From Terrisporobacter mayombei (GTDB taxonomy: Bacteria > Bacillota > Clostridia > Peptostreptococcales > Peptostreptococcaceae), in contig NZ_JAHZMP010000001.1 in the NCBI RefSeq assembly GCF_020748465.1, positions 1,116,001-1,180,000 on the forward strand: a stretch of 64,000 nt of DNA, in the 5' to 3' direction. The notes under the pieces are model-generated. The model did no database searches, was not told the DNA's origin, and worked only from the letters and a program-made list of their open reading frames with translations. The translations under genes and the position numbers were made by a program. Positions 1-8,874 of this stretch are shown piece by piece (position 1 is the first letter of the stretch; the number at the start of each line of letters is the position of its first letter).

Positions 1-9
1 TTAAAACTA

Positions 10-381
10 CTATCTTCTTTGAGATCTTTTAGTTGGTTTTCCTTTTTTAGTCATACCTTCTTCTGCTACTTTTTTAACTGAAGCTTTTTGACCTGGGAAT
101 AATATTTTTGGTTCTTCTACATTTTTTCTGTATAATGTAAATTTAAAACCTATAGCTTGAACAAATTCAGCTCTTAATGCTTTACATATAGCATTAGCTG
201 CTTCTTTCGTATCTATACCAGCAGTTTCTAATATAGTTACTTTAACTAATTCTTTTGAGTCTAGCATTACATCTAATTGTTCTAAGAAACCTTCAGTTAC
301 ACCGTCTTTTCCTATTTGAGTTATAGGCTTAAGACTATTTGCTAAAGATCTTAAATACGCTCTTTGTCTTCCGTTTAACAT
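10..381 (-). CDS. yhbY: YhbY-family RNA-binding protein (CRM domain)
   Basis: Small CRM-domain RNA-binding protein of 123 residues, a family associated with pre-50S ribosomal particles. The first 95 residues are the CRM fold, with the conserved opening LNGRQRAYLRSLAN, the GK-G turn (QIGKDGVTEG) and the helix ending in the ELVKVTIL strand. The last 25 residues are a basic tail (KKGKPTKRSQRR) that probably contacts RNA. It lies 25 bases after obgE and is the last complete gene of the rplU-prp-rpmA-obgE run, a usual Clostridia arrangement, so it is probably cotranscribed with a ribosome-assembly GTPase. The molecular role in Firmicutes is inferred from the family. Its stop codon is only 9 bases from the window edge. 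Confidence 0.9.
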   Translation of the reverse strand: MLNGRQRAYLRSLANSLKPITQIGKDGVTEGFLEQLDVMLDSKELVKVTILETAGIDTKEAANAICKALRAEFVQAIGFKFTLYRKNVEEPKILFPGQKASVKKVAEEGMTKKGKPTKRSQRR

Positions 382-406
382 ATTGTCACCTCTTTTATAT
401 TAAATT

Positions 407-1684
407 TTAATCATAGAATTCAAATTCTATTTCGTATATCTTAACTGTATCTCCATCTTCAATACCCATTTCTCTAAGTTTGTCAAATACACCTTGACTT
501 TCCATAGATTTTTGGAAGAATTGAATAGATTCCATATCTTCAAAGTTAACAGAGTACATAATTCTTCTAAGTGCTTTACCTGTAACAACATATACTCCAT
601 TTTCTATTTCTACTTGTAGACCTTCTTCTTCTTCAGAATCTAATTCAGGAACATACAGTTCTTCCTCAGATACAAGTTCTATATCTTCAGCATCTTTTAA
701 TACTTGAGAAACATAAGTTATTACATCATCTATACCTTCTCTTGTTGCTGCAGACATTTTGAATACTTTATATCCTCTTTCTTCTAAAGTTGTCTTAAAC
801 TCTTCATAAACTGATTCATCTTCAAGTATATCTATTTTATTAGCTACTACAACTTGAGATCTTGTAGCTAGTTTTTCATTGTATAATTTAAGTTCACCAT
901 TTATACTATCAAAGTCTTCTAAAGCATTTCTACCTTCTAGCCCTGAAATATCAACTATATGTATTAATACTTTAGTTCTTTCAACGTGTCTTAAGAAATC
1001 ATGTCCAAGACCAACACCTTCAGCTGCACCTTCTATAAGCCCTGGTATGTCAGCTAAAACAAAACTATCTCCAAATTTTGTTTGTACCACACCAAGATTT
1101 GGTGTTAAAGTTGTGAAGTGATAGTTTGCTATCTTTGGTTTAGCTGCAGTAACAACTGATAAGAATGTAGATTTACCTACGTTAGGAAATCCTAATAGTC
1201 CCACATCAGCTATCATTTTAAGCTCTAATATAACCCATTTTTCTTCACCATCAGTTCCTGATTTTGCAAAGTTCGGAGCTTGTCTTACTGCGTTTGCAAA
1301 ATTGTGGTTTCCTTTTCCGCCTCTACCACCTCTTGCAACAACAGCTCTATCTCCTTCTTCTTTTAAGTCTGCTATTATTTTATTTGTAGCTTCATCTCTG
1401 ATTATTGTTCCAGCTGGTACCTTTAGCACTAAATCTTCACCATTTTTACCAGCTTGTCTTTTTTTACTTCCATCTCCACCTGTAGTGGCTACATATTTTC
1501 TTTGGTATTTAAAGTCCATTAGTGTTCTTAAGTCGTTATCAACTTCAAATATAACACTAGCGCCTCTTCCTCCGTCTCCACCATCTGGCCCACCTGCAGG
1601 AACATATTTTTCTCTTCTAAATGATACTGCACCGTTTCCACCATTTCCAGCTTTGACAAATATCCTTGCCTTATCTATAAACAA
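407..1684 (-). CDS. obgE: Obg-family GTPase ObgE/CgtA
   Basis: Ribosome-associated GTPase needed for 50S assembly and linked to stress and sporulation control. Residues 1-158 are the glycine-rich Obg fold (AGNGGNG, GGPDGGDGG, ARGGRGGKGN). The G domain follows with the P-loop GFPNVGKST, switch II DIPGLIEGAAEG and the NKID base-recognition motif. Residues about 350-425 form the OCT C-terminal domain. An upstream in-frame GTG lies inside the ribosome-binding site (GGAGGTG). The TTG at 1684, eight bases after GGAGG, gives the usual Obg N-terminus MFIDKAR and is preferred, for 425 aa. A hairpin with a T-run separates it from rpmA, so expression may depend on read-through or a local promoter. Confidence 0.93.
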   Translation of the reverse strand: MFIDKARIFVKAGNGGNGAVSFRREKYVPAGGPDGGDGGRGASVIFEVDNDLRTLMDFKYQRKYVATTGGDGSKKRQAGKNGEDLVLKVPAGTIIRDEATNKIIADLKEEGDRAVVARGGRGGKGNHNFANAVRQAPNFAKSGTDGEEKWVILELKMIADVGLLGFPNVGKSTFLSVVTAAKPKIANYHFTTLTPNLGVVQTKFGDSFVLADIPGLIEGAAEGVGLGHDFLRHVERTKVLIHIVDISGLEGRNALEDFDSINGELKLYNEKLATRSQVVVANKIDILEDESVYEEFKTTLEERGYKVFKMSAATREGIDDVITYVSQVLKDAEDIELVSEEELYVPELDSEEEEGLQVEIENGVYVVTGKALRRIMYSVNFEDMESIQFFQKSMESQGVFDKLREMGIEDGDTVKIYEIEFEFYD

Positions 1685-1733
1685 AAGTGGCACCTCCTAT
1701 TGGAATTTGCATTTTATTCAAATTCTCATTATT

Positions 1734-1763
1734 TAAAAAGAAAAGGAGTGTAAATACACTCCT
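1734..1763 (-). terminator. Internal terminator-like hairpin between rpmA and obgE
   Basis: On the minus strand GGAGTGT and ACACTCC arms are separated by a four-base loop and followed by TTTTCTTTTT. It lies inside the rplU-to-yhbY run and could reduce obgE-yhbY transcription relative to the ribosomal protein genes. Confidence 0.6.
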
Positions 1764-1772
1764 CTCCCTTTA

Positions 1773-2063
1773 TTATTCAGCAACTTGTACTGGATATATA
1801 CTTACTTTTTTTCTTTTTTTGTCTTTTCTTTCGAATTTAACAGTACCGTCTATTAATGCGAATAAAGTGTCATCTCCACCTTTACCTACATTAGTTCCTG
1901 GATGTATTTTAGTACCTCTTTGTCTTACTATTATACTACCAGCAGTAACTATTTGTCCGTCATATCTTTTAACACCTAATCTTTTAGCTATAGAATCTCT
2001 ACCGTTTTTAGATGATCCTACCCCTTTTTTAGATGCTAATAATTGTAAGTTCATGTTTAACAT
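1773..2063 (-). CDS. rpmA: 50S ribosomal protein L27 with cleavable N-terminal extension
   Basis: Large-subunit protein L27, whose N-terminal tail reaches the peptidyl-transferase centre. The body ([15 protein letters not shown] to the VQVAE terminus) is typical. As in other Firmicutes it begins with a short extension, here MNLQLL before ASKKG, which the neighbouring Prp protease must remove so that the mature tail can reach the active site. In Staphylococcus aureus the residues before the cut are FF; here they are LL. The start ATG at 2063 follows a GGGGGTGA ribosome-binding site. The 96-aa length is normal for an unprocessed precursor. Confidence 0.95.
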   Translation of the reverse strand: MLNMNLQLLASKKGVGSSKNGRDSIAKRLGVKRYDGQIVTAGSIIVRQRGTKIHPGTNVGKGGDDTLFALIDGTVKFERKDKKRKKVSIYPVQVAE

Positions 2064-2076
2064 TTGGAGTCACCCC

Positions 2077-2397
2077 CTACTTTTTTAAGATTTTTATATT
2101 GTTTCGATAATCCTTTTGGATTGATTTCATTGCTAATTCAAAATGTTCTAGTAATAAATCAGTTTTTTCATTTAAACTTTCTTCGTGAACTAGACATTCA
2201 ATAAAACCTTCTTGGCCTATTACAGAGTCGAATTTTACTTTTGCTAATGTATCTAATGAATTGATAACACCAATGGCATTAGAAGTCACAGCTGAACAAA
2301 CAATATCTTGTCCTATTGGAGCAAAATCAGCATGTCCTTTTATTGTAAAACCTTTACGTCTGAATTCGTCTGTATAATGATATTTTATCTTTATCAT
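2077..2397 (-). CDS. prp: Ribosomal-processing cysteine protease Prp (YsxB family)
   Basis: Cysteine protease that trims the N-terminal extension of L27, encoded between rplU and rpmA as in most Firmicutes. The family motif is intact: GHADFAPIGQDIVCSAV contains the His22 and Cys34 dyad at the same residue numbers as the characterised staphylococcal enzyme (from memory). The 106-aa length is usual. It starts 15 bases after the L21 stop and ends 13 bases before the L27 start, so all three are probably made from one message. Presence of a complete dyad and of a cleavable L27 precursor next door support a working processing pair. Confidence 0.9.
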   Translation of the reverse strand: MIKIKYHYTDEFRRKGFTIKGHADFAPIGQDIVCSAVTSNAIGVINSLDTLAKVKFDSVIGQEGFIECLVHEESLNEKTDLLLEHFELAMKSIQKDYRNNIKILKK

Positions 2398-2412
2398 TTT
2401 GTTAACCTACTA

Positions 2413-2727
2413 CTAAGCGTTTATTTTTTCAACAACTATCTTAGTGTATGGTTGACGATGACCTTGTTTTCTTCTGTAGTCTTTTTTAGCTTTATACTTG
2501 TAAACTACTATTTTCTTAGCTTTTCCTTGCTCTACTACTTTAGCAGTAACAGAAGCACCTTCTACAACTGGAGCTCCAACAACTAGTTCTCCTTCTGCAT
2601 TAGTACAAGCTAATACTTCGTTTAAAGTTATTTCTTCACCAGCTTGCGCTTCTAACTTTTCAACGAATAATACATCACCTTCAGCAACTTTGTATTGCTT
2701 TCCACCTGTTTTAACTATAGCGTACAT
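2413..2727 (-). CDS. rplU: 50S ribosomal protein L21
   Basis: Large-subunit protein L21, 104 aa, which binds 23S rRNA. The N-terminus [14 protein letters not shown] and the C-terminal basic segment [16 protein letters not shown] are the family signatures. The ATG at 2727 follows a GGAGGTG ribosome-binding site. The 118-base leader before it carries a candidate L21 autoregulatory RNA element. It heads the rplU-prp-rpmA segment of a longer operon beginning with the radical-SAM genes. Confidence 0.97.
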   Translation of the reverse strand: MYAIVKTGGKQYKVAEGDVLFVEKLEAQAGEEITLNEVLACTNAEGELVVGAPVVEGASVTAKVVEQGKAKKIVVYKYKAKKDYRRKQGHRQPYTKIVVEKINA

Positions 2728-2741
2728 TAATATACACCTCC

Positions 2742-2815
2742 TCGGTCTAAGAACTCGCCATCAAGGTATTTCCAATGGAAAGTTTGAACCTTTTCTGTGC
2801 GGCATTACAGTTATA
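2742..2815 (-). promoter_or_regulatory. Candidate L21 leader RNA element
   Basis: In the rplU 5' leader the minus strand holds nested pairings: AAGGT with ACCTT around an inner TTTCC-ATT-GGAAA hairpin, flanked by the GC-rich stretches GCCGC and GGCGAG. It sits just upstream of the ribosome-binding site, where Firmicutes carry the autoregulatory L21 leader. Assignment rests on position and foldability, not on a covariance search. Confidence 0.5.
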
Positions 2816-2845
2816 AATAATACTACTTATTGAACAAAATGTCAA

Positions 2846-4249
2846 CTAGCTTACAAAAATAATTTTATATTTTTCATAGGATATATCTTTATTTTCTTCT
2901 AACAAAATGTTCATTTCGTATTTTCCACTTATTTTATTAATTAGGCCCATGTAATTAACTTTAATTTTGCTAAGTGCTATTGGGTTAAATTCGACAGTGA
3001 TATGATTATAGCATGTATGATGTTTTATTCTACTTATTTCTTTTTCCAAATCATCCATAATATAATTCATTGATTTTGTAGATGAATCTCCATTACATGA
3101 ACCACATTCTTCTAAATAATATTCATTTATGGATTTTTTTTCTCTTCTTCTTGCAACTTCTACTAGTCCTAGTCTTGTAAGTCCTAATACTTCAGATTTT
3201 CTTTTATCTTTTTGCAACTCATGAGTTAAGATTTTTAATAAGCTTTCCTTATTTTTCTTTTTAATCATATCTATAAAATCAATTATGATTATTCCACCTA
3301 TATCTCTAAGTTTTAACTGCCTTGCAATTTCTATACATGCCTCTTCATTAGTTTTATATACTGTATCTTCTCTATTGGAATTTCCAGTGAATTTTCCTGT
3401 GTTAACATCTATTACAGTTAAAGCTTCTGTTTTTTCTATAATTAAATAGCCACCACTTTTTAACCATACTTTTTTGTTTAGAGCTTTAGCTACTTGAATT
3501 TGTACTTTATATAAATCAAAAATATCTACATTATCAATTATTTTTAGTTTGTTTAAATAATCATTATTAATATTTTTTAGAATTCTTTTTATTTCTTCAT
3601 ATTTATTATTATCATTTACAACAATTTCGCTAATATCGTCATTTACATTGTCTTTTATGTATTTTGTAGATGCATCTAGATCTTTATATAAAAGTTTAGG
3701 CCCTATGCCTAACTTAAATTCTTTGCAAATTAAATCATACTTTTCTTTTAAATCAGCAAAATCTTTTTCTAATTCTTCTTCACTGCATCCATTAGCTTCT
3801 GTCCTAATTATAATTCCACAGTCTTTTCCAACAAGTTTTTTTATAATCTTTTTAAGCCTAAATCTCTCTTGTTCATCTTGTAGTCTATTAGATATGGTTA
3901 TTCTATCGTTACTTGGTATATAAACTAAGTAACGACCTGATAAACTTACTTCTAAGTTTAATTTAGGACCTTTTGTACCTACTGCTTCTTTATTAATTTG
4001 AACCATAATATCCATTCCAGATTTTATATCTGAATCCTTCTTAAGAGGAAGATAAGCTAACTTTTCCATGCCTATATCTACAAAGCAGGCCTCCAGACCT
4101 GCTTTTACATTTTTAACTATTCCTCTATATATATTGGATACTAATTTATTATTTTCATTTTCATCAATTAATAATTCCACAAGTTTATCATCTTCAACTA
4201 TGGCAGTTTTCTCTGATGATGCTAAAGTTTCAATTATTATTTTTTTCAT
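2846..4249 (-). CDS. rng: Ribonuclease E/G family endoribonuclease
   Basis: Endoribonuclease of the RNase E/G family, acting in rRNA processing and mRNA decay. An S1 RNA-binding domain occupies about residues 35-115 (YRGIVKNVKAGLEACFVDIG). The catalytic core includes the metal-binding aspartates in LTVIDVNTGKFTG and IIIIDFIDM. The zinc-link-type CGSC pair lies near residue 390. About 467 aa matches RNase G, without the long RNase E scaffold tail. An in-frame GTG overlaps the stop of the preceding gene, but the ATG at 4249, seven bases after GAGG, is the better start. It follows the TIGR03936 gene directly and precedes rplU. Confidence 0.9.
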   Translation of the reverse strand: MKKIIIETLASSEKTAIVEDDKLVELLIDENENNKLVSNIYRGIVKNVKAGLEACFVDIGMEKLAYLPLKKDSDIKSGMDIMVQINKEAVGTKGPKLNLEVSLSGRYLVYIPSNDRITISNRLQDEQERFRLKKIIKKLVGKDCGIIIRTEANGCSEEELEKDFADLKEKYDLICKEFKLGIGPKLLYKDLDASTKYIKDNVNDDISEIVVNDNNKYEEIKRILKNINNDYLNKLKIIDNVDIFDLYKVQIQVAKALNKKVWLKSGGYLIIEKTEALTVIDVNTGKFTGNSNREDTVYKTNEEACIEIARQLKLRDIGGIIIIDFIDMIKKKNKESLLKILTHELQKDKRKSEVLGLTRLGLVEVARRREKKSINEYYLEECGSCNGDSSTKSMNYIMDDLEKEISRIKHHTCYNHITVEFNPIALSKIKVNYMGLINKISGKYEMNILLEENKDISYEKYKIIFVS

Positions 4250-4260
4250 TATTATCCTCA

Positions 4261-4959
4261 CTATAATGGAGTTACTAATTCTCCTTCTTTTACTGCATAA
4301 AGATCTCTTCTTATTGTTTCAGCTTCTTTTGGATCAATATTTATATCTAAAATCTCAAGCAATATTGGTATAAGCGTATTTATGTTTAAATTAGCTTTTG
4401 AACCTGTAGCTATTATAGCTTCAAAGGTTGCTCTATTGTCATCTAATACAACCAAATCAAAAGTTTTTATTAATGGTCTTATATTACTTTCTACCAATTT
4501 ACCTTTTTTATTTTTCTTAGTTATCATTATAGATTCACTTTTTATAAGCTCTAGTACTCTAGTTTTAACTAGTTCTTTGCTTAAAGGCTTATCTAAATCT
4601 ATATTAAACAAATATTCTCCGTATTCTATCTCAGATGATAAGGACGGAGTCTGAGAAGTTATTTCTTCTCCTTTTATGAATTCTACACCCTTTGGAAGTT
4701 GTTCGTTTATTCTTTTTAAGAACTCTTCTACACTTATATCATCTTCTATCTCAATATCAACGTATTCTCCTTGACTTTCTACTCCTAAAGCTAAGGCATT
4801 ACCATAACTCATCTTTGGATGAGGGTTAAATCCTTGAGAATAAGATAAGTTTATTTCTGCTCTTCTAAATGCTCTTTGCAAAAGCCTTTGTAAGTCAAGA
4901 TGTGATATGAATATCATATCGTCTTCTTTTTTGTATTTAGCTCTAATTAACTTACTCAT
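4261..4959 (-). CDS. TIGR03936 / DUF2344 radical-SAM-associated protein
   Basis: Member of the DUF2344 family, almost always encoded directly after a TIGR03960 radical-SAM protein as here; the biochemical function is not known. Recognisable family segments are the N-terminus LIRAKYKKEDDMIFISHLDL, the SQGFNPHPKMSYG motif and the terminal REDL-like segment RRDLYAVKEG. No catalytic motif is evident. The reading frame extends upstream, but the ATG at 4959 (MSKLIRAKY) follows an AGGGGG ribosome-binding site with 11-base spacing, giving 232 aa. It begins just before the stop of the radical-SAM gene has been passed, so the two are translationally coupled, and it abuts rng. Confidence 0.85.
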   Translation of the reverse strand: MSKLIRAKYKKEDDMIFISHLDLQRLLQRAFRRAEINLSYSQGFNPHPKMSYGNALALGVESQGEYVDIEIEDDISVEEFLKRINEQLPKGVEFIKGEEITSQTPSLSSEIEYGEYLFNIDLDKPLSKELVKTRVLELIKSESIMITKKNKKGKLVESNIRPLIKTFDLVVLDDNRATFEAIIATGSKANLNINTLIPILLEILDINIDPKEAETIRRDLYAVKEGELVTPL

Positions 4960-4961
4960 AA

Positions 4962-6806
4962 TTAGCATAACCCCCTTCCTAAGTCCGTTATATTTATTCC
5001 ACAACCATTACATTTATGTCTACAGTCTGGTGTTACTGCATCTTCTTTTGCTTTGTCATTTTCTCTCATTAAGAATTTTTTAGATACACCTACGTCTATG
5101 TGGTCCCATGCAAATACTTCGTCGTAGCTTCTTTCTCTATGAGCATACCAGCTTATATCTAGTCCGTTTTTCTCCATAGCTTCAGTCCATATGTCTAAAT
5201 TAAAGTATTCTGACCATCCATCAAATTTAGCTCCAGCTTTGAATGCATCGTAAATAACTTTACCTATTCTTCTATCTCCTCTAGATACAACAGCTTCCAT
5301 TAAACTAGTTTTTGAATCATGATAGTTATATCTTATATCTCTATTTTTTAGAGCTTTAACTAAGTATTGTTGTTTTTCTCTAACTACATCTCCTGTGTCC
5401 TGTGGATGCCATTGGAATGGAGTAAATGGCTTTGGTACAAATGTTGATGTACTTACTGTTACTCCGAATTTTCTAGATAATTTTCCGCCATGCACTTCTC
5501 TATAAGTATCTATTACATTGTATGCTAAATCTTTTATTCCATCTAAATCTTCGTATCTTTCTGTTGGAAGCCCTATCATGAAATAAAGTTTTACACTATG
5601 CCATCCCATTTCAAAAGCTTTTGTAGTAGCATTTTTTAAATCTTCTTCACTTACACCTTTATTTATAACATCTCTCATTCTTTGAGTTCCTGCTTCTGGT
5701 GCAAATGTAAGTCCTGATTTTCTAACTTGTTGTATTTTTTCCGCAATTTCCATTGTGAAGTTGTCTAGTCTAAGCGAAGGCAAAGATATACCTATGTTTT
5801 TACTTGCGTATTCTTCTATTAAAACATCTGTAAGTTCACTTAGTTTAGAATAGTCACTAGTTGAAAGTGAAGATAAAGATATTTCATCGTATCCTGTACT
5901 TTTTATTAGTTTGTCTAAAGATGATTTTAGAGTATCTATACCTTTTTCTCTTATCGGTCTATAAATCATACCAGCTTGACAGAATCTACATCCTCTAGTA
6001 CATCCTCTAAATAATTCTAAAACTACTCTTTCGTGAACAGTTTCTATATATGGGACTATTAAGGCTTCTGGATATGGAACTTCATCCATATTCTTTATTA
6101 TTCTTTTTCTTGGGTTAGTAGGTATTCCATCTCTATTCGGCGCCGTTTCTTTTACTGTTTTATCTTCGTTATATGTAACATCATAGAAACTAGGTATATA
6201 AACACCTTCTATTTTAGAAGCTCTCATTAAGAAATCTTCTCTAGTTGTTTTGTTTTTCTTCCACTCTTTATACTCGTTTAGTACTTCTAAATTAACTTCT
6301 TCGCCTTCTCCAAGTATTACTATGTCCACAAAATCTGCTAAAGGCTCTGAGTTGTAAGCACAAGGTCCTCCAACCATTATAAATGGATCATCTGACTTTC
6401 TATCTTTTGCAAATATTTCTATATTAGCTAAGTCTAATATGTTTAATATATTTGTATAAGAAAGTTCATATTGAAGGGTAAATGTAACAAAGTCAAAATT
6501 TGTTATAGGTTCTCTAGATTCTATTGCAAATAGAGGTATATTCTTTTCTCTTAATATTCCTTCCATATCTACTGCTGGAGAATAAACTCTTTCACAATAA
6601 ACATTCTCATCGCTATTTAATACTCTATATAAGATTTGACTTCCTAAATGGCTCATTCCTACTTCATATAAATCTGGGAAACATTGTGCATATCTTATTA
6701 AACCTTCTTTGCTAGTATCTTTATGTATTGAATTTATTTCATTTCCTAAATATCTAGCTGGTTTTTCTACTTTTTTTAAAATTTTTCTAAATTCTGCTTT
6801 ATCCAT
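4962..6806 (-). CDS. TIGR03960 B12-binding-type radical SAM protein
   Basis: Radical SAM protein of 614 aa, first gene of the operon. The N-terminal third looks like a B12-binding-type fold (FPDLYEVGMSHLG, MVGGPCAYNSEPLADF). The radical SAM core has the CxxxCxxC cluster motif in RGCTRGCRFCQAG near residue 270. The C-terminal end carries further cysteines (CRHKCNGCGIN), possibly a second cluster. The substrate is unknown; the constant pairing with DUF2344 and the ribosomal genes downstream suggests an RNA- or ribosome-linked modification, which is inference. The ATG at 6806 follows a GGAGG site. Confidence 0.87.
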   Translation of the reverse strand: MDKAEFRKILKKVEKPARYLGNEINSIHKDTSKEGLIRYAQCFPDLYEVGMSHLGSQILYRVLNSDENVYCERVYSPAVDMEGILREKNIPLFAIESREPITNFDFVTFTLQYELSYTNILNILDLANIEIFAKDRKSDDPFIMVGGPCAYNSEPLADFVDIVILGEGEEVNLEVLNEYKEWKKNKTTREDFLMRASKIEGVYIPSFYDVTYNEDKTVKETAPNRDGIPTNPRKRIIKNMDEVPYPEALIVPYIETVHERVVLELFRGCTRGCRFCQAGMIYRPIREKGIDTLKSSLDKLIKSTGYDEISLSSLSTSDYSKLSELTDVLIEEYASKNIGISLPSLRLDNFTMEIAEKIQQVRKSGLTFAPEAGTQRMRDVINKGVSEEDLKNATTKAFEMGWHSVKLYFMIGLPTERYEDLDGIKDLAYNVIDTYREVHGGKLSRKFGVTVSTSTFVPKPFTPFQWHPQDTGDVVREKQQYLVKALKNRDIRYNYHDSKTSLMEAVVSRGDRRIGKVIYDAFKAGAKFDGWSEYFNLDIWTEAMEKNGLDISWYAHRERSYDEVFAWDHIDVGVSKKFLMRENDKAKEDAVTPDCRHKCNGCGINITDLGRGLC

Positions 6807-6853
6807 CTAATATTGAAACCTCCGATAAACTAATTGTAATTAACATAAATTTT

Positions 6854-6882
6854 ATTATACACTATAAAATATTCGGTATCAA
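6854..6882 (-). promoter_or_regulatory. SigA-type promoter of the TIGR03960-to-yhbY operon
   Basis: TTGATA and TATAAT separated by 17 bases on the minus strand, about 45 bases upstream of the TIGR03960 start. Near-consensus in both boxes and correctly placed. Confidence 0.75.
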
Positions 6883-7180
6883 AAATTTTTACTTTAAAAA
6901 TCCATATATTAACTCATTACTTATATTATCGCGTTATTATTATTCATTATACTTATTTTACAACAACTTTATCTATATAAATATTAATTTGTAAAATGTT
7001 CCTTAAAATAATATAATTTATTTAGTGAGATTATTTACACTGTTTTAGTTTTTTCTTATTTCTTGAGTAAAAATAACAAATAACTAAAATAATAATCTTA
7101 ATCATATTTTTAGTTTAATTTTGAATCAAATTGGGTATATACAATTTGTGCTATGATTTTTTATATTTAGGAGGTTTGCA
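6883..7180. other. AT-rich divergent intergenic region
   Basis: Spacer between the minus-strand operon promoter and the flavodiiron gene. It is strongly AT-rich and holds no supportable open frame. A TATGAT box ends about 30 bases before the flavodiiron ATG, with only a weak -35 match, followed by the AGGAGG ribosome-binding site. Confidence 0.4.
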
Positions 7181-8374
7181 ATGAGCAATGTTTTTGAAAT
7201 TAAGCCAGATATATTTTATACTGGCGTAGTAGATAAGGATTTAGAAATATTTGATATTATAATGGAAACAAAGTATGGAACAACTTATAATTCTTACTTA
7301 ATAAAAGATGAAAAAGTTGTTTTATTTGATACTGTAAAAGATTGTTTTAAAGATGAATTTTTAAGTAATTTACAAGAAGTAGTAGATATTAGAGATATTG
7401 ATTGCGTGGTTGTTCATCACACTGAGCCAGATCATTCTGGTTGTTTGAAGTATATATTAGATATAAATCCAAACATAGAAGTTGTATGTACTAATGCAGC
7501 TAAATTATACTTAAGTGACCAAGTTAATAGACCATTTAATTGTACTACTGTTAAAACTGGTGACAAATTAAACATAGGTAAAAGAAATCTTGAATTTATT
7601 CAGGCTCCTTTCTTACATTGGGCAGATACAATGTTTACTTATGTTCCTGAAGACAAAATTTTATTAACTTGTGATGCTTTTGGATGTCATTACTCTCATT
7701 ATGATGCAGAAGCTATCCACGGTGAAGGATATTTAGATTCAGCAAAATTATATTATGATTGCATAGTTAAGCCTTATGCAAAATATGTTTTAGATGCTGT
7801 AGACAAAGTTGTTGAATTAGGATTAGACTTTGACACTATATTAACTTCTCATGGTCCTATTCTTTCTGAAAAACCAATGGAGCAAGTTGCTAGATATGTA
7901 GAGTGGTCAAAAGAAGCTTTAGAAGCAACTAATCAATGTGAAATGGCTATATTCTACTTATCAGCTTATGCTAATACTTTTGAAATGGCTAAAAAAATAC
8001 AAGAAGGTGCTCTATCTCAAGATGTTAAGGTTAAGCTATTTGACTTAGAAAAATTATCTTTAGAAGAAATGCACACTGCTGTATTAAATGCAAAAGTAGT
8101 TTTAGTTGGTTCTCCAACAATTAATAGAACAATGGTTAAGCCTATGTGGGATTTATTCTCAGCAATAGATCCAATGGCTAACAAAGGAACTATTGCCGGT
8201 GTATTTGGTTCTTATGGATGGAGTGGTGAAGGTATATCTATGGCTGAGAATATATTCAAAGCTATGTCATTTAAAGTTCCTCAACCAGCTCTTAAAAAGA
8301 AATTCTTCCCTTGTAATGATACATTCAAAGAATGTTTAGATTACGGTGTAGAATTTGCTAGTTATATTAAATAA
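7181..8374 (+). CDS. Flavodiiron protein (A-type, FprA family)
   Basis: Cytoplasmic flavodiiron protein that reduces O2 to water or NO to N2O, protecting anaerobes. Residues 1-245 form the metallo-beta-lactamase-like domain with the diiron motif HxExDH (H80, E82, D84, H85), plus FLHWADTMF and TSHGP histidines. Residues about 250-397 are a flavodoxin domain for FMN (SAYANTFEMAK, GSPTIN, GSYGWSGEG). No rubredoxin or flavin reductase domain follows, so this is class A. Its length of 397 aa is usual. It is monocistronic, preceded by AGGAGG and followed by a strong bidirectional terminator. It is the only plus-strand gene in the first 33 kb. Confidence 0.92.
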   Translation: MSNVFEIKPDIFYTGVVDKDLEIFDIIMETKYGTTYNSYLIKDEKVVLFDTVKDCFKDEFLSNLQEVVDIRDIDCVVVHHTEPDHSGCLKYILDINPNIEVVCTNAAKLYLSDQVNRPFNCTTVKTGDKLNIGKRNLEFIQAPFLHWADTMFTYVPEDKILLTCDAFGCHYSHYDAEAIHGEGYLDSAKLYYDCIVKPYAKYVLDAVDKVVELGLDFDTILTSHGPILSEKPMEQVARYVEWSKEALEATNQCEMAIFYLSAYANTFEMAKKIQEGALSQDVKVKLFDLEKLSLEEMHTAVLNAKVVLVGSPTINRTMVKPMWDLFSAIDPMANKGTIAGVFGSYGWSGEGISMAENIFKAMSFKVPQPALKKKFFPCNDTFKECLDYGVEFASYIK

Positions 8375-8382
8375 AAAAAATT

Positions 8383-8427
8383 AAAAAGGTTAATGTGTTG
8401 AAAATCAGTTCTTCACATTAACCTTTT
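8383..8427. terminator. Bidirectional terminator between fprA-type gene and mgsA
   Basis: Arms AAAAGGTTAATGTG and CACATTAACCTTTT flank a 16-base loop, with T-rich sequence on both sides. It lies between convergent genes and can serve both. Confidence 0.85.
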
Positions 8428-8430
8428 ATT

Positions 8431-8850
8431 TTAAACTCTCTGACTTGTAGTTTTTCTTACTTCTCTAAAAGAGAACTCTCCCCTATCCAATGCTTTAATA
8501 AAAATTTCCGCACTAGCTAAGTTTGTTGCAACTGGCACATAATACACATCACAAAGTCTAATCAATGCTTGTATATCAGGCTCATGAGCCTGAGAAGTTA
8601 GTGGATCTCTTAAAAATATAACTAAATCAATATCTTGATTAACAATTAAGGAACCAATTTGCTGATCTCCACCAAGAGGCCCAGATGCCAATCTATTTAT
8701 TTTTAAGTTTGTTTCATCCATAATTCTTTTACCAGTAGTTCCTGTTGCATAAATGCCATATTTCTTTAATATGTTTTCATAGGCAATACAAAAACCCACC
8801 ATAGTATTTTTCATCTCATCATGTGATACTAATGCTATATTCATTTTCAT
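8431..8850 (-). CDS. mgsA: Methylglyoxal synthase
   Basis: Converts dihydroxyacetone phosphate to methylglyoxal and phosphate, a bypass of lower glycolysis under phosphate limitation. The MGS fold is recognised from [12 protein letters not shown], the phosphate-binding TGTTGK segment, [11 protein letters not shown] with the catalytic aspartate, and [14 protein letters not shown]. The 139-aa length is typical. It is the last gene of the mre-min-rodA run, 24 bases after rodA; the functional reason for that placement is not obvious, though the pairing is common in Clostridia. Confidence 0.93.
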   Translation of the reverse strand: MKMNIALVSHDEMKNTMVGFCIAYENILKKYGIYATGTTGKRIMDETNLKINRLASGPLGGDQQIGSLIVNQDIDLVIFLRDPLTSQAHEPDIQALIRLCDVYYVPVATNLASAEIFIKALDRGEFSFREVRKTTSQRV

Positions 8851-8874
8851 ATTTCCCTTGCACCTCTACTTTCT

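Noticed and set aside
879..1736. Plus-strand frames rich in Ser/Pro/Leu opposite obgE
   Set aside because: Complement shadow of a well-supported GTPase gene.
4249..4261. GTG start of rng at 4261
   Set aside because: It overlaps the preceding stop and lies inside the ribosome-binding region; the ATG at 4249 has proper spacing.
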